Shown piece by piece: positions 27,244 to 38,020 of a stretch of DNA of 64,000 nucleotides. Under the pieces are notes generated by a model. It did not search any database. It was not told the origin of the DNA and worked only from the letters and a program-made list of their open reading frames with translations. Origin of the DNA: an uncultured Maritimibacter sp. (GTDB lineage: Bacteria; Pseudomonadota; Alphaproteobacteria; Rhodobacterales; Rhodobacteraceae); the NCBI GenBank assembly GCA_913063035.1, contig CAJXYS010000010.1:18934-82933 (forward strand). The letters are read 5' to 3'. Position numbers and translations under genes: made by a program. The stretch's first letter is position 1, and every line of letters starts with the position of its first letter.

Positions 27244-28929
27244 GTGCTCAGGCAGATCCGAGAGTTTCTCGAACGGGAGCTGACCGGCGGGGTCAGGAAC
27301 CTCTGGCATGCCTGGCGCACCATGCGCGAAAAGGGACCGAGCCAGATCCAGTTCTGGCTGATCGCGCTTCTGATCGGGATCGCCGCCGGCTTCGCGGCGC
27401 TGTTCTTCCGCAAGGGGATCTCGGCGCTGCAGACCCTGATCTACGGCACCGACGACGTGATGCTGGCCAGTCACCTGCAAACCCTGCCCTGGTGGGTCGT
27501 GCTGATCGTCCCCGTGATCGGCGGGCTTGTCGTGGGCATCATCCTGAACGCCATGACGCCCGACGGGATATCGCGCGGTGTCGCCGACGTCATAAACGGT
27601 GCGGCGCTCCGCGACGGGCGGGTCGAGATCCGCGCCGGCATCGCCTCGGCGCTGGCGTCGCTGGTGACGCTCTCGACCGGCGGCTCAACGGGACGCGAGG
27701 GGCCGGTCGTGCACATGGCGGGCGTGATCTCGACCTGGGTCTGCCAGCGCATCAACGCCAGCGGCATGACCGGCCGCGACCTGCTGGGCTGCGCGGTGGC
27801 CGCGGCCGTGTCGGCCTCGTTCAACGCGCCGATCGCCGGCACGCTCTTCGCGCTCGAGGTGGTGCTGCGCCATTTCGCCGTGCATGCCTTCGCGCCCATC
27901 GCCATCGCCGCGGTCGCGGGAACGGTGGTGAACCGGCTCGAATTCGGCAACATCACCGAGTTCAGCCTGACCGAGGAAAGCGTGCTCGCCTTCTATGTCG
28001 AGCTTCCGGCCTTCCTGATCCTCGGGCTGGTCTGCGGGCTCGTCGCGGTGATCCTGATGCGCGCGATCTTCCTGGCCGAGGATCTGGGCACGGTGATCCA
28101 GCGCGCCACCCGGATGCCGGGCTGGCTGCGCCCGGCGGTGGCGGGGCTGGTGCTGGGCGCCGTGGCGATCTGGTTCCCGCATATCATCGGGGTCGGCTAC
28201 GAGACGACATCGGCGGCGCTGACGGGAGAATTGCTGCTCTGGAACGCGATGGTCTTCGCGGCGGTCAAGGTCTTCGCCGTGGCCGTGACCATGGCCGGGC
28301 GCATGGGCGGCGGGGTGTTCTCGCCGTCGCTGATGGTGGGCGCTCTGACCGGGCTGGCCTTCGGCCTGGTCGCCACGGCGATCTTTCCGGAGGTCTCGGG
28401 ATCCGAGACGCTCTACGCGCTGGCGGGGATGGGGGCGGTCGCCGCGGCGGTGCTGGGCGCGCCGATCTCGACGACGATGATCGTCTTCGAACTGACCGGC
28501 GACTGGCAGACGGGGCTCGCGGTGATGGTCGCGGTCTCGACCTCGACGGCGCTGGCCAGCCGCATGGTCGACCGCTCCTTCTTCCTCACCCAGCTCGAGA
28601 GACGCGACCTGCACCTCGCGGCCGGTCCGCAGGCCTACCTGCTGGCCACCGTGCCGGTCAGCCTCGTGATGCGGCCCAAGGACAGCCAGCGCGCCGCGCC
28701 GGAGGACCGCTGCTGGGAACTGATCGAGCAGGGCGTCTATATCGACCGCGAGGCCACGCTCGAGGCTGCGATGCCGGTCTTCGAGGCCAACAACCCCGAA
28801 TTCCTGCCGGTGGTCTCGCGGGCGGAGAAGGACGCGCCCACGGTGCTCTGGGGGGCGGTCTACCAGGTGGACGCGCTCAAGGCGTTCAACCGGGCGCTCT
28901 CGGCCACGGCGGCCGAGGAACATTCCTGA
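27244..28929 (+). CDS. ClC-family chloride channel/transporter
   Basis: The 561-residue integral membrane protein has the ClC motifs GGSTGREGPVVHMAG, with the gating glutamate, and GGGVFSPSLMVG. The first selectivity motif, usually GSGIP, reads PDGISRGV here, so anion selectivity may differ from the model transporters. About ten to twelve membrane segments are followed by a degenerate C-terminal CBS-like region of roughly 100 residues. The start is GTG at 27244 with AGGGA upstream; an ATG at codon 28 is an alternative. Whether it is a channel or a proton-coupled exchanger cannot be told from this. Confidence 0.9.
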   Translation: MLRQIREFLERELTGGVRNLWHAWRTMREKGPSQIQFWLIALLIGIAAGFAALFFRKGISALQTLIYGTDDVMLASHLQTLPWWVVLIVPVIGGLVVGIILNAMTPDGISRGVADVINGAALRDGRVEIRAGIASALASLVTLSTGGSTGREGPVVHMAGVISTWVCQRINASGMTGRDLLGCAVAAAVSASFNAPIAGTLFALEVVLRHFAVHAFAPIAIAAVAGTVVNRLEFGNITEFSLTEESVLAFYVELPAFLILGLVCGLVAVILMRAIFLAEDLGTVIQRATRMPGWLRPAVAGLVLGAVAIWFPHIIGVGYETTSAALTGELLLWNAMVFAAVKVFAVAVTMAGRMGGGVFSPSLMVGALTGLAFGLVATAIFPEVSGSETLYALAGMGAVAAAVLGAPISTTMIVFELTGDWQTGLAVMVAVSTSTALASRMVDRSFFLTQLERRDLHLAAGPQAYLLATVPVSLVMRPKDSQRAAPEDRCWELIEQGVYIDREATLEAAMPVFEANNPEFLPVVSRAEKDAPTVLWGAVYQVDALKAFNRALSATAAEEHS

Positions 28930-28947
28930 CGGCGCGCGGCACCCCGA

Positions 28948-29289
28948 TCAGAGCTGCTCCACCGTGACCTTTTCGGGATGGAAGGCGAGGTAGCCCCTGA
29001 TCTGTTCCGCGCCGGCCACCGGATCCTCGTAGGACCAGCCGGCATCCTTGATGACCGTGCTCTTGGTCTGGATGCTGTAATAGGTGGCCTCGCCCATGTC
29101 GGGGGAGCGGGTGCGGGTCTCGGATTCGTCGAGGAACGCCATGCCGATATCGGATCGCGGGAAATAGATCACCGCCGGCCGGTCACCCTCGTGGAATTCC
29201 AGCGCATCGCGGCTCTCGCCCAAAACCGCGCCGCCGGCGCGCACGACCCAGAGCCCCTCGGCCGGCCGTATCTGAATATGGTCGGTCAT
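28948..29289 (-). CDS. DUF427 domain protein
   Basis: A 113-residue single-domain protein. The pattern VRAGGAVLGESRDALEFHEGDRPAVIYFPRSDI followed by TYYSIQ and AWSYEDP-like segments (here GWSYEDPVAGAEQIRGYLAF) is that of the DUF427 family, a small beta fold of unknown function. Length is normal. It converges on the ClC gene and is separated by 60 bases from pepP upstream on the same strand. Confidence 0.85.
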   Translation of the reverse strand: MTDHIQIRPAEGLWVVRAGGAVLGESRDALEFHEGDRPAVIYFPRSDIGMAFLDESETRTRSPDMGEATYYSIQTKSTVIKDAGWSYEDPVAGAEQIRGYLAFHPEKVTVEQL

Positions 29290-29349
29290 CCGTCCCTCCC
29301 TTTTTGTCTTCCCGGCATCCTATACCGGGGCGCTTGTAACGCGGGCGTG

Positions 29350-31143
29350 TCAGATCGGCGCGCAGGCGGCTTCGAGCCAGGCGCGCGCCGCGTCGCCGCA
29401 GCGGGGGCCGATCCTGTCCAGGACCTCGGCGTGGTAGGCGTTGAGCCAGTCGCGTTCGGCCCCGGTCAGCAGCGCGGCGTCGATCAGACGCCGATCGATC
29501 GGTACGTAGGTGAGCGTACGGAAGGCCAGCATCTCCCGCGCGTCGGCCCCGGGCAGCGCCGGTGCCTCTTCCACCACGATCAGGTTCTCGATCCGGATGC
29601 CGAAGGCCCCCTCGCGGTAATAGCCGGGCTCGTTCGACAGGATCATGCCCGGTTCCAGCGGCACGTGCGAGATGCGCGACAGGCGTTGCGGTCCCTCGTG
29701 CACGCTGAGATAGGCACCGACACCATGCCCCGTCCCGTGGTCATAGTCCAGACCCGCCTGCCAGAGCGGCCAGCGCGCCAGCGCGTCCAGGTCGCGCCCG
29801 GCCAGGCCACGCGGCCAGCGGGTCATGGAGATCGCGATCATGCCCTTGAGCACGCGGGTGAAACAGGCGCGTTCTTCGGCGCCGGCGGCGCCGATCGCCA
29901 TGGTGCGGGTGATGTCGGTCGTGCCGTCCAGGTACTGCCCGCCCGAATCGACCAGCAGCAGCTCGCCCGCGGCAAGGCGGCGGTTCGAGTCCTCGGTCAC
30001 CCGGTAATGGGGCAGGGCGGCGTGCGGTCCCGCGCCGGCGATGGTCTCGAAGCTGATGTCCTGCAGCGCGCCCGTGGCCTCGCGGAACCCCTCGAGCGCG
30101 GTCGCCACGTCGATTTCCGTCAGCGCGGCCGGGTTCTGCGCGTCGAGCCAGGCCAGGAACTCGACCATCGCGGCGCCGTCGCGCAGATGTGCCTCGACGG
30201 CGCCGGCGATCTCGGTTTCGGTCTTGCAGGCCTTGGGCAGGATGCAGGGATCGTCGGCCCAGGCGATGGCCACGCCCGCGGCCTCGAGCGCGGCGGACAC
30301 CGCGCAGGGCGCGCTGGCCTTGTCGACGCGCACCGGGCCTGTCAGCGCGGCGAGCGCATCCTCGAAGGCGTCCCAATGGGCCAGGTCGATGCCCGGATCG
30401 GGGCCGAGACCGTCGAACTTCTCGGGGTCGGAGAACAGGTGCAGATGCCCGTCGTCATGCAGGATCGCGAAGGCGTGGACGACCGGGTTCCGGGGGATGT
30501 CCGCGCCGCGGATGTTCAGTAGCCAGCAGATCGAGTCGGGCAGGGTCAAAACGGCGGCCTTGTGGCCGGCCGCGCGCAGCGCCTCGGCGATCTCCGCGCG
30601 CTTCGTCTCGTCGCCTTTCCCGGCATATGCCTTGGGATAGCTTCGCACCGGCTCTGCCGGGCGGGCGGGACGGTCGTCCCAGACCCGGTCGAGCGGGTTC
30701 TCGACCGGCGCCAGCACCACGCCGCTGCCCGCCAGCGCCGTCGCGATCTCTTCGATCTGGGCGGGGGTGTGCAGCCAGGGATCGAAGCCGACCCTGCCGC
30801 CGGTGGGCAAGTGCTCCCTGAGCCATGGGCCGGGCTTGGTCTCGGGCCAGTCGACGGGGGTGAAATGGGCGGTATCGACCTGGGCCTTCACCTGCACCCG
30901 GTAGCGGCCGTCAACGAAAATGCCGGCGACATCCCGCAGCACGACCGCGAAACCGGCCGAGCCGGTGAAGCCCGTGAGCCAGGCCAGCCGCTCGTCGCGG
31001 GGCGCGACGTATTCGCCCTGGTGGGCGTCCGCCCGCGGCACGAGAAAGCCGTCGAGCCCCGCGGCGCGCATGGCCTCGCGCAGCCGGGCGAGCCGCGGCG
31101 GACCCTGTTCGGGGCGGGAGGTGACGGCGAAGGACTGCAGCAT
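29350..31143 (-). CDS. pepP: Xaa-Pro aminopeptidase P family metallopeptidase
   Basis: The 597-residue product is a long M24B peptidase with two creatinase-like N-terminal domains and a pita-bread catalytic domain. Metal ligands are visible in LLLVDSGGQYLDGTTDITR (two Asp), GTGHGVGAYLSVHEGP (His), and GMILSNEPGYY plus GIRIENLI (two Glu). It removes N-terminal residues before proline. The start overlaps the stop of cobT by one base, so it is likely expressed with cobS and cobT, although no link to cobalamin synthesis is known. Confidence 0.93.
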   Translation of the reverse strand: MLQSFAVTSRPEQGPPRLARLREAMRAAGLDGFLVPRADAHQGEYVAPRDERLAWLTGFTGSAGFAVVLRDVAGIFVDGRYRVQVKAQVDTAHFTPVDWPETKPGPWLREHLPTGGRVGFDPWLHTPAQIEEIATALAGSGVVLAPVENPLDRVWDDRPARPAEPVRSYPKAYAGKGDETKRAEIAEALRAAGHKAAVLTLPDSICWLLNIRGADIPRNPVVHAFAILHDDGHLHLFSDPEKFDGLGPDPGIDLAHWDAFEDALAALTGPVRVDKASAPCAVSAALEAAGVAIAWADDPCILPKACKTETEIAGAVEAHLRDGAAMVEFLAWLDAQNPAALTEIDVATALEGFREATGALQDISFETIAGAGPHAALPHYRVTEDSNRRLAAGELLLVDSGGQYLDGTTDITRTMAIGAAGAEERACFTRVLKGMIAISMTRWPRGLAGRDLDALARWPLWQAGLDYDHGTGHGVGAYLSVHEGPQRLSRISHVPLEPGMILSNEPGYYREGAFGIRIENLIVVEEAPALPGADAREMLAFRTLTYVPIDRRLIDAALLTGAERDWLNAYHAEVLDRIGPRCGDAARAWLEAACAPI

Positions 31144-33029
31144 CAGCTTGCCCGCGTCAGCGCGACGCGCATGGCCCGTTCCGAGGCCCGCGGGTCGATG
31201 TCGAAGAGCGCGGCCAGCTGCTCGGTCATGGCACCGGCCAGCTGTTCGACGTCGGTGATGGTCACGGCCCGGTCGTAGTAGCGGGTCACGTCATGGCCGA
31301 TGCCGATGGCCAGGAGTTCCACTTGCTTCTTGCGCTCGACCATGGCGATCACGTCCCGCAGGTGCTTTTCGAGATAGTTGGCCGGGTTCACGGACAGGGT
31401 GGAGTCGTCCACCGGCGCGCCGTCCGAGATCACCATCAGGATCTTCCGCGCCTCGTTGCGCGCGGTCACGCGGCGATGGGCCCATTCCAGCGCCTCGCCG
31501 TCGATATTCTCCTTCAGCAGGCCCTCTTTCATCATCAGTCCGAGGTTGGGCCGGGCGCGGCGCCAGGGTGCGTCGGCCCCCTTGTAGACGATGTGGCGCA
31601 GGTCGTTCAGGCGGCCGGGCTGTTGCGGGCGGCCGTCGGCCAGCCACGCCTCGCGGCTTTGCCCGCCTTTCCAGGCGCGGGTGGTGAAGCCGAGGATCTC
31701 GACCTTGACCTGGCAGCGTTCCAGCGTGCGCGCGAGGATGTCGGCGCAGATCGCCGCGATGGAGATCGGCCGCCCGCGCATCGAGCCGGAATTGTCCAGC
31801 AGCAGCGTCACGACGGTGTCGCGGAACTCGGTGTCCTTCTCGACCTTGAAGGAGAGCGGCGTCGTCGGGTTCGCCACGACGCGGGCGAGCCGCCCGGCAT
31901 CGAGGATGCCCTCCTCGCGGTCGAACTCCCAGCTGCGGTTCTGCTGCGCCTGCAGGCGGCGCTGGAGCTTGTTGGCCAGCCGGCTGACGGCGCCCTTCAG
32001 CGGCTCAAGCTGCTGGTCGAGATAGGCGCGCAGCCGTTCGAGCTCTGCCGGTTCGGCCAGGTCCTCGGCGCGGATTTCCTCGTCGAAGCCGGTGGTGAAG
32101 ACGCTGTAGTCCGGGTCGGCCTCGGAATGGGGCTGGGGCGGCGGCGGCTCGTGCGGCGGCTCGCCCTGGGGCAGCTCCGCCTCGTCGGCCATGTCCTGGT
32201 CGTCGGCCTCTTCCATCGAGACCTGCGCCTCGGACTGGTCGGTCTCCTGGCTCTCGGATTCGTCGGGCGGCGCCTCCTGGTCGTCGGTCGACTCCTCGTT
32301 GTCGCGCCCCTCGCTGTCGGGGGTCTCTTCCTCGCTCTGGTCCTCCTCGGCGGTCTCGTCCTGCTCGTCGTTCTCGGCGTCGGGATCCTCGCCAAGCTGG
32401 TCGCCGTAGCCGAGATCCTCGATCACCTTGCGGGTGAAGCGGGCGAATTCCGTCTGGTCGGCCAGAACCCGGTCGAGCCGGCCGAGCGTGTCGCCGGCCT
32501 GGCCCTCGATGAAGCCGCGCCAGAGATCCATCACGTTGTCGGCGCCCGCGGGCAGGTCGCGGCCGGTCGCGAGATGGCGCACCAGGTAGCCGGCGGCCTG
32601 GGCCAGCGGCGCGTCGCCCGGGTCGGTGATATCGCCGTAGCCCCGGCGCGCGGCCTCGTCGGCGATGCGCGCGTCGATGTTCTTGGCGGTGCCGGGCATG
32701 TCGCGCGCACCCATCGCCTCGCAGCGCGCGGTCTCCATCGCGTCGTAGAGCGCGCGGGCGATCTCGCCCTGCGGCTGGTATTTCGCCGCCGTCTTGTCGT
32801 CGTGGTACTTGCGGCGCAGCGCGAAGGCGTCCGCGGTGCCGCGCGCCAGCAGCACCTCGTCGCGGGTCATCCGCCGGCTGATCTGGGGCAGGCGCATCGA
32901 GTCCGACGTCATGCCCGGCGGATCGACGGAATAGCTGACCGACATCTCCGGGTCGTCGGCCATCGTCTTGGTCGCTTCCGCCAGTGCCTTCTTGAACGGG
33001 TCGGCGGGGTTGTCGGTCTGCCTGGTCAT
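31143..33029 (-). CDS. cobT: Aerobic cobaltochelatase subunit CobT
   Basis: CobT works with CobS and CobN to insert cobalt into hydrogenobyrinic acid a,c-diamide in the aerobic vitamin B12 pathway. The 628-residue product has an N-terminal domain, a very acidic Glu/Asp/Ser-rich linker at about residues 210-310, and a C-terminal VWA domain with the MIDAS motif [12 protein letters not shown] near residue 410. Structure resembles BchD of magnesium chelatase. It follows cobS by 21 bases. CobN is not in the window. Confidence 0.95.
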   Translation of the reverse strand: MTRQTDNPADPFKKALAEATKTMADDPEMSVSYSVDPPGMTSDSMRLPQISRRMTRDEVLLARGTADAFALRRKYHDDKTAAKYQPQGEIARALYDAMETARCEAMGARDMPGTAKNIDARIADEAARRGYGDITDPGDAPLAQAAGYLVRHLATGRDLPAGADNVMDLWRGFIEGQAGDTLGRLDRVLADQTEFARFTRKVIEDLGYGDQLGEDPDAENDEQDETAEEDQSEEETPDSEGRDNEESTDDQEAPPDESESQETDQSEAQVSMEEADDQDMADEAELPQGEPPHEPPPPQPHSEADPDYSVFTTGFDEEIRAEDLAEPAELERLRAYLDQQLEPLKGAVSRLANKLQRRLQAQQNRSWEFDREEGILDAGRLARVVANPTTPLSFKVEKDTEFRDTVVTLLLDNSGSMRGRPISIAAICADILARTLERCQVKVEILGFTTRAWKGGQSREAWLADGRPQQPGRLNDLRHIVYKGADAPWRRARPNLGLMMKEGLLKENIDGEALEWAHRRVTARNEARKILMVISDGAPVDDSTLSVNPANYLEKHLRDVIAMVERKKQVELLAIGIGHDVTRYYDRAVTITDVEQLAGAMTEQLAALFDIDPRASERAMRVALTRAS

Positions 33030-33050
33030 GATCCTCGCCGTCGCGGGCCG

Positions 33051-34037
33051 TCAGCCGAGGCTGACGCTCGCCGCGCTCTCGGGCAGCTCCTCGTCGAAGC
33101 AGCGCTGGTAGAACTCGGCCACGGTCTGGCGTTCCAGCTCGTCGCACTTGTTGAGGAAGGTCACGCGGAAGGCATAGCCCACGTCGCGGAAGATCTCGGC
33201 GTTCTGGGCCCAGTTGATGACCGTTCGCGGGCTCATCACGGTGGACAGGTCGCCATTCATGAAGGCGGTGCGCGAGAGATCCGCGACGGTCACCATCTGG
33301 CCGATGGTCCGGCGGCCCTTCTCGGTGTTGTAATGCGGGTTCTTCGACAGCACGATCTGCGTCTCGGCGTCGTGGCTGAGATAGTTCAGCGTGGCGACCA
33401 TCGACCAGCGGTCCATCTGGCCCTGGTTGATCTGCTGGGTGCCGTGATAGAGTCCCGTCGTGTCGCCGAGCCCGACGGTGTTGGCCGTCGCGAAAAGCCG
33501 GAAATAGGGATGCGGCGTGATCACCTCGTTCTGGTCCAAGAGCGTCAGCTTGCCGTCCACCTCCAGCACACGCTGGATCACGAACATCACGTCGGCCCGG
33601 CCGGCATCGTATTCGTCGAAGACGATGGCCGCGGGGTTGCGCAGCGCCCAGGGCAGGATGCCCTCCTGGAACTCGGTGACCTGCTTGCCGTCGCGCAGCT
33701 TGATGGCATCCTTGCCGATCAGGTCGATCCGGCTGATATGGCTGTCGAGATTGACCCGCACCGTGGGCCAGTTGAGCCGCGCGGCCACCTGCTCGATATG
33801 GGTCGATTTGCCGGTGCCGTGATAGCCCTGGATCATCACCCGGCGGTTATGGGAAAAGCCGGCCAGGATCGCGAGCGTCGTGTCGGGGTCGAACTTGTAG
33901 GTCGAATCGAGTTCCGGCACACGGTCGTTGGACTCGGCGAAGCCGTACACCTCCATGTCGGTGTCGATGCCGAAAACCTCGCGGACCGAATGCCGCTTCG
34001 TCGGCTCCTGTGCCATTTCCATCCTGCCGTCTGCCAT
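33051..34037 (-). CDS. cobS: Aerobic cobaltochelatase ATPase subunit CobS
   Basis: The 328-residue AAA+ protein drives cobalt insertion with CobT. Motifs include the N-terminal [16 protein letters not shown], Walker [14 protein letters not shown] and Walker [15 protein letters not shown], followed by [12 protein letters not shown] (sensor 1 region). The start at 34037 (MADGRMEM) yields the normal length; ATGs at 34022 and 34016 are alternatives. Further in-frame sequence upstream of 34037 lacks family similarity and overlaps the next gene's region, so it is left out. Confidence 0.95.
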   Translation of the reverse strand: MADGRMEMAQEPTKRHSVREVFGIDTDMEVYGFAESNDRVPELDSTYKFDPDTTLAILAGFSHNRRVMIQGYHGTGKSTHIEQVAARLNWPTVRVNLDSHISRIDLIGKDAIKLRDGKQVTEFQEGILPWALRNPAAIVFDEYDAGRADVMFVIQRVLEVDGKLTLLDQNEVITPHPYFRLFATANTVGLGDTTGLYHGTQQINQGQMDRWSMVATLNYLSHDAETQIVLSKNPHYNTEKGRRTIGQMVTVADLSRTAFMNGDLSTVMSPRTVINWAQNAEIFRDVGYAFRVTFLNKCDELERQTVAEFYQRCFDEELPESAASVSLG

Positions 34038-34180
34038 GCTGTCATCCCGTTTCCGTGCGCCCGGTCCCCGGCCGGACGGCGCGTTTCGCAACCCGCGTGT
34101 AGTGGAACATATCGCGACGAGAGGCAAGGGGAAGGACGTCGCCCCGGCGCGGCCGGCGGTCCCGTCGCAGCGCAGCCGGT

Positions 34181-34813
34181 TCAGTCCTTGAAGCTGCGGC
34201 TTTCCTTGATCTGGTCCCAGGCCCAGACGACCTCTTGCAGGCGCTCCTCGTCGGCGCGCGTGCCGCCGTTCATGTCCGGGTGAAGATCCTTGACCAGCGA
34301 CTTGTACTGCTTGCGGATCTCGGTGCGGGTCCAGTGATCCTGCGCGTCCAGGATCTCGAGCGCACGGCGCTCGGTCGGCGGCAGGCGTCGGGTCGCGGCG
34401 CCGGCCCGGCCCTTGCCTGGGTTCTGGGTCGCCTTCTCGCCCAGGATCTGCATCGGGTCGTCGATGCCGAGCCGTTCCCAGGCCCGCTGCTCGCGATCGT
34501 TGAGCGGACGCGTACCGCGCCCCCAGACCCGATCCTTCTGCATCTGTTCCTCGACCTCTTCCTCGTTCTGCGAGGAAAAGAAGTTCCACTTCAGGTTGTA
34601 TTCCCGCACATGGTCGAGGCAGAACCAGAAATATTCGTCCAGGTGATCGGGCGATTTCGGCGCGCGGTACTGGCCGGGCTTGTCGCAGCCGGGCTGCTCG
34701 CAGACGCGCTGCGAGGTCTCGAAAGCGCCGGACATGCCGCGACGACCCCGGTTGCGCTTCTTCTTGTCAACCGAGGCGCGGATATCGAAATCGAAAGGGG
34801 AACGGTCCGTCAT
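34181..34813 (-). CDS. DnaJ-domain protein with N-terminal extension
   Basis: A 210-residue protein whose C-terminal 70 residues form a J domain with the HPD motif in [10 protein letters not shown]. The N-terminal part holds two cysteines (CEQPGC), and a further one in WFCLDHV, that may bind zinc, with an [14 protein letters not shown] stretch. Proteins of this shape are encoded next to cobS and bolA in many alphaproteobacteria. The J domain should stimulate a DnaK-type chaperone; the client is unknown. It is divergent from bolA with 79 bases between. Confidence 0.85.
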   Translation of the reverse strand: MTDRSPFDFDIRASVDKKKRNRGRRGMSGAFETSQRVCEQPGCDKPGQYRAPKSPDHLDEYFWFCLDHVREYNLKWNFFSSQNEEEVEEQMQKDRVWGRGTRPLNDREQRAWERLGIDDPMQILGEKATQNPGKGRAGAATRRLPPTERRALEILDAQDHWTRTEIRKQYKSLVKDLHPDMNGGTRADEERLQEVVWAWDQIKESRSFKD

Positions 34814-34892
34814 GTGTCACGCGTTTGTTCTCGACTCGGGCGCATTAGTTTAGTGTTTTGTGCGCGCGAACCAAGGGCAATCTCTAAGGCAG

Positions 34893-35159
34893 ATGGAATT
34901 TCACATGGGGCTTGAAGACCAGATCCGCAACCGGCTCGAAGAGGCGCTTGCGCCCACCGAACTCGAGGTCATCAACGAAAGCCATCGGCATGCCGGCCAT
35001 GCCGGCGACGACGGTTCGGGCGAGAGCCACTGGCACCTGGTGATCGCGAGCCCGCGGTTCGAAGGAAAGAGCCGCATCGCGCGCCACCGGGCGGTGCATG
35101 CGGCGCTCGGCCCCGATATCATGGGCCGGATTCACGCCTTGTCGATGGATTTGCGCTGA
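34893..35159 (+). CDS. bolA: BolA-family protein
   Basis: The 88-residue product shows the BolA fold pattern: LEVINESHRHAGHAG, then SHWHLVIASPRFEGKSRIARHRAVHAAL, including the conserved ESxxH and RHR(A) helix. BolA proteins pair with monothiol glutaredoxins in Fe-S trafficking and affect cell shape. The start at 34893 has AAGG five bases before it; MGLEDQ at 34905 is equally possible. It lies opposite the DnaJ-like gene. Confidence 0.9.
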   Translation: MEFHMGLEDQIRNRLEEALAPTELEVINESHRHAGHAGDDGSGESHWHLVIASPRFEGKSRIARHRAVHAALGPDIMGRIHALSMDLR

Positions 35160-35176
35160 GCGCGCGGCGGGGCCGC

Positions 35177-35623
35177 TCAGTCGCGCCCCGCATCCGCGTT
35201 CCGGTTCGGGACCATCCGGCCGAGCCGAGGTTCCTCGCGCCGGGCCGGCCGCGGGCCGGGATCGGGCACGGCAAGGCTTGCCTGCAGCCGTTCGAGAGCC
35301 GAGGCGCCGGGACGCTGCCGCGGCGGGCGGCCGGCGGTAACAGGGGGCGCGGCGCGCGCCGCGACGTCGGCGGCCGGGGCCCCTTCGGCCAGCGGGCGGC
35401 GAAAGACCAGCATGCTGCGATAGACCGTGCGCCGCGCCGCGAGACCGGTGCGTTCCTCGACGGGCAGGCTGTCGGTGCGGAGGTATTCCCAGCCCTCGGC
35501 GCCGAGCTCGTTCATCACCGTGCCGAGCGCATGGGCGAAGCGGTCCTCGGGGGCTCCGAGTTTCCTGCCCTTGGCCCCGCGGCGGGGCGCGGGGACGACA
35601 CGGTATTCATAGCGGGACGGCAT
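35177..35623 (-). CDS. DUF4177-like protein with disordered C-terminal tail
   Basis: The 148-residue product begins with YEYRVVPAPRRG and continues with LNELGAEGWEYLRT-like residues (here MNELGAEGWEYLRTDSL), a pattern I link to DUF4177. A Pro/Arg/Ala-rich C-terminal half after about residue 75 looks disordered. No function is known. It is the upstream-facing neighbour of gatB on the same strand, 107 bases away. Confidence 0.65.
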   Translation of the reverse strand: MPSRYEYRVVPAPRRGAKGRKLGAPEDRFAHALGTVMNELGAEGWEYLRTDSLPVEERTGLAARRTVYRSMLVFRRPLAEGAPAADVAARAAPPVTAGRPPRQRPGASALERLQASLAVPDPGPRPARREEPRLGRMVPNRNADAGRD

Positions 35624-35730
35624 GGCCTGACTCCGGATCTGGTCGCGTCAGGGTAGAGCCTAGCAGCCGTTTGCCGCGGCTGTCCATTGCCGCGGGGCCG
35701 CGTGGCGGCGCGCCGCCGGCCCGGCCGGGC

Positions 35731-37242
35731 TCAGAGTCCGAGCTTCGACGCCACGATCTGGTTGACTGCCTTTGGGTTGGCCTTGCCGCCGGTGGCCTTC
35801 ATCACCTGGCCGACGAACCAGCCCGCGAGCTTTGGGTTGGTCTGGGCCTTTTCCACCTGGGCGGGGTTCTCGGCGATGATCTTGTCGACCGCGGCCTCGA
35901 TGGCGCCGGTGTCGGTGACCTGTTTCATGCCGCGGGCCTCGACGATCTCGGCGGGGTCGCCGCCCTCGGCCCAGACGATCTCGAACAGTTCCTTGGCGAT
36001 CTTGCCCGAGATGTCGCCCTTGGCGATCAGGTCGAGGATGCCGCCCAGCTGCGCGGCCGAGACGGGGCTCTCCTCGATGCCGAGATCTTCCTTGTTCAGC
36101 CGGCCGAACAGCTCGTTGATGACCCAGTTGGCCGCCTGCTTGCCGTCGCGGCCCCCGGCCACGGCCTCGAAGAAGGCGGCGTTGGCCGGTTCCGCCGTCA
36201 GCACGCCGGCGTCGTACTCGGTGATGCCGAAGTCCGTGACGAAGCGGGCCTTCTTCTCGTCCGGCAGTTCCGGCAGGCTGGCGGCGATGTCGTCCACCCA
36301 GGCCTGCTCGATCTCGAGCGGCAACAGGTCGGGGCAGGGGAAGTAGCGGTAGTCATGCGCCTCTTCCTTGGACCGCATCGAGCGTGTCTCGCCCTTGTCG
36401 GGATCGTAGAGGCGGGTTTCCTGCACAACCGCGCCGCCATCCTCGATGATCGCGATCTGGCGGCGCGCCTCGTATTCGATCGCCTGCTGGATGAAGCGCA
36501 TCGAGTTCATGTTCTTGATCTCGCAGCGCGTTCCGAGATGGCTGAAATCCTGCGTTTCCTGGTACTTCTCGTAATCGCCCGGACGGCAGACCGACACGTT
36601 CACGTCGGCGCGCAGGTTGCCCGACTGCATGTTGCCGTCGCAGGTGCCGAGATAGCGCATGATCTGGCGCAGCTTGGCGACATAGGCGGCGGCTTCCTCG
36701 GGGCCGCGGATGTCGGGGCGGCTGACGATCTCCATCAGCGCGATGCCGGTGCGGTTGAGGTCCACGAAGGACATCGTCGGGTCCATGTCGTGGATCGACT
36801 TGCCGGCATCCTGCTCCATGTGGATGCGCTCGATCCGGACCTTGCGCGCAACGCCCGGCCCCATGTCCACCAGCACCTCGCCCTCGCCCACGAGCGGGTG
36901 GTAGAGCTGGCTGATCTGGTAGCCCTGCGGCAGGTCGGGATAGAAGTAGTTCTTGCGGTCGAAGGCCGAGACGAGGTTGATCTCCGCCTTGAGCCCGAGC
37001 CCGGTGCGCACCGCCTGGGCCACGCAGAATTCGTTGATCACCGGCAGCATGCCCGGCATCGCCGCGTCCACGAAGGCGACGTTGGAGTTGGGCTCGGCGC
37101 CGAATTCGGTCGAGGCGCCGGAGAACAGCTTGGCCCGGGACGCCACCTGCGCATGCACCTCGAGCCCGATCACGAGCTCCCAGTCCTGCTTGGCGCCGGC
37201 GATGATCTTCGGCTCCGGTTCGGTATAGGTCAGGTCGAGCAT
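35731..37242 (-). CDS. gatB: Asp/Glu-tRNA amidotransferase subunit B
   Basis: GatB is the kinase and amidotransferase subunit of GatCAB, which converts Asp-tRNA(Asn) or Glu-tRNA(Gln) to the amides. The 503-residue product shows [59 protein letters not shown] and a C-terminal YqeY-like domain ending in [15 protein letters not shown]. All are standard for GatB. Neither gatA nor gatC is beside it. Confidence 0.97.
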   Translation of the reverse strand: MLDLTYTEPEPKIIAGAKQDWELVIGLEVHAQVASRAKLFSGASTEFGAEPNSNVAFVDAAMPGMLPVINEFCVAQAVRTGLGLKAEINLVSAFDRKNYFYPDLPQGYQISQLYHPLVGEGEVLVDMGPGVARKVRIERIHMEQDAGKSIHDMDPTMSFVDLNRTGIALMEIVSRPDIRGPEEAAAYVAKLRQIMRYLGTCDGNMQSGNLRADVNVSVCRPGDYEKYQETQDFSHLGTRCEIKNMNSMRFIQQAIEYEARRQIAIIEDGGAVVQETRLYDPDKGETRSMRSKEEAHDYRYFPCPDLLPLEIEQAWVDDIAASLPELPDEKKARFVTDFGITEYDAGVLTAEPANAAFFEAVAGGRDGKQAANWVINELFGRLNKEDLGIEESPVSAAQLGGILDLIAKGDISGKIAKELFEIVWAEGGDPAEIVEARGMKQVTDTGAIEAAVDKIIAENPAQVEKAQTNPKLAGWFVGQVMKATGGKANPKAVNQIVASKLGL

Positions 37243-37417
37243 CAGCGTCCTCCGTCGTCGATCCGCCTTCTAGGCCAGCCGGGGCGGGCGGGCAAGGGCG
37301 GACGCGCAGGGTTTCGCCGATCCGGGTTCGACGGCGGCGCCAGGGATTGCGTGGCCGGCGCGTCGGGGGCATTCTGCGCCCGATCCGCCGGCCTGCCGGC
37401 ACTGCCGGGAAAACCCG

Positions 37418-38014
37418 ATGCGCCTGTCATATCGTTCCGCCGTCGCGCTCGTCGCGGTCCTTCTGGCCGCCGGCTGCGCGGAGCCGGTGGCCTCGACCAA
37501 GTCGCCGGACACGCCACCGCCGATGCGTTGGGATCATCGCCCCGAGGCCGATCGCTGGACCGCGGCGACGATGGCGGCGCTGGACGGGCACGGCCGCGCC
37601 CTCGTCGCGCTGGAGCCCGCCGATGTCGGCGACTGGTGCCCGGCCTATCCCGAGGCGGACGCGGAAACGCGCAAGGCCTTCTGGGCCGGTCTCATCTCTA
37701 CCCTGGCCAAGCACGAAAGCACCTGGAACCCGGGGGCCGCCGGCGGTGGCGGGCGCTGGTTCGGCCTGGTGCAGATCGCCCCGGCCACGGCGCGGGGCTA
37801 TGGCTGCGCCGCCGGGGACGCGGCGGCGCTGAAGGACGGGGCGAAGAACCTGTCCTGCGCGGTGCGGATCATGGCCGAGACGGTGCCGCGCGACGGGGTG
37901 ATCGCCGCGGGCGGGCGCGGGGTCGCGGCCGACTGGGGACCGTTCCACAGCGCGCGCAAGCGCGGCGACATGCGCGCCTGGACCCGCGCGCAGAGCTACT
38001 GCCGCGACGGCTAG
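37418..38014 (+). CDS. Lytic transglycosylase (SLT-like) lipoprotein
   Basis: A 198-residue protein with a lipoprotein signal (VLLAAGC, Cys at about residue 20) and a domain resembling soluble lytic transglycosylases: STLAKHESTWNP contains the putative catalytic Glu (HES), followed by GLVQIAPATARGYGC. It probably cleaves peptidoglycan in the periplasm. The domain is compact and the AGNxxxGxP-type motif seen in classic Slt proteins is not obvious, so the exact family is uncertain. It lies between two minus-strand genes and ends convergently with the acyltransferase gene. Confidence 0.8.
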   Translation: MRLSYRSAVALVAVLLAAGCAEPVASTKSPDTPPPMRWDHRPEADRWTAATMAALDGHGRALVALEPADVGDWCPAYPEADAETRKAFWAGLISTLAKHESTWNPGAAGGGGRWFGLVQIAPATARGYGCAAGDAAALKDGAKNLSCAVRIMAETVPRDGVIAAGGRGVAADWGPFHSARKRGDMRAWTRAQSYCRDG

Positions 38015-38020
38015 GGGGCC

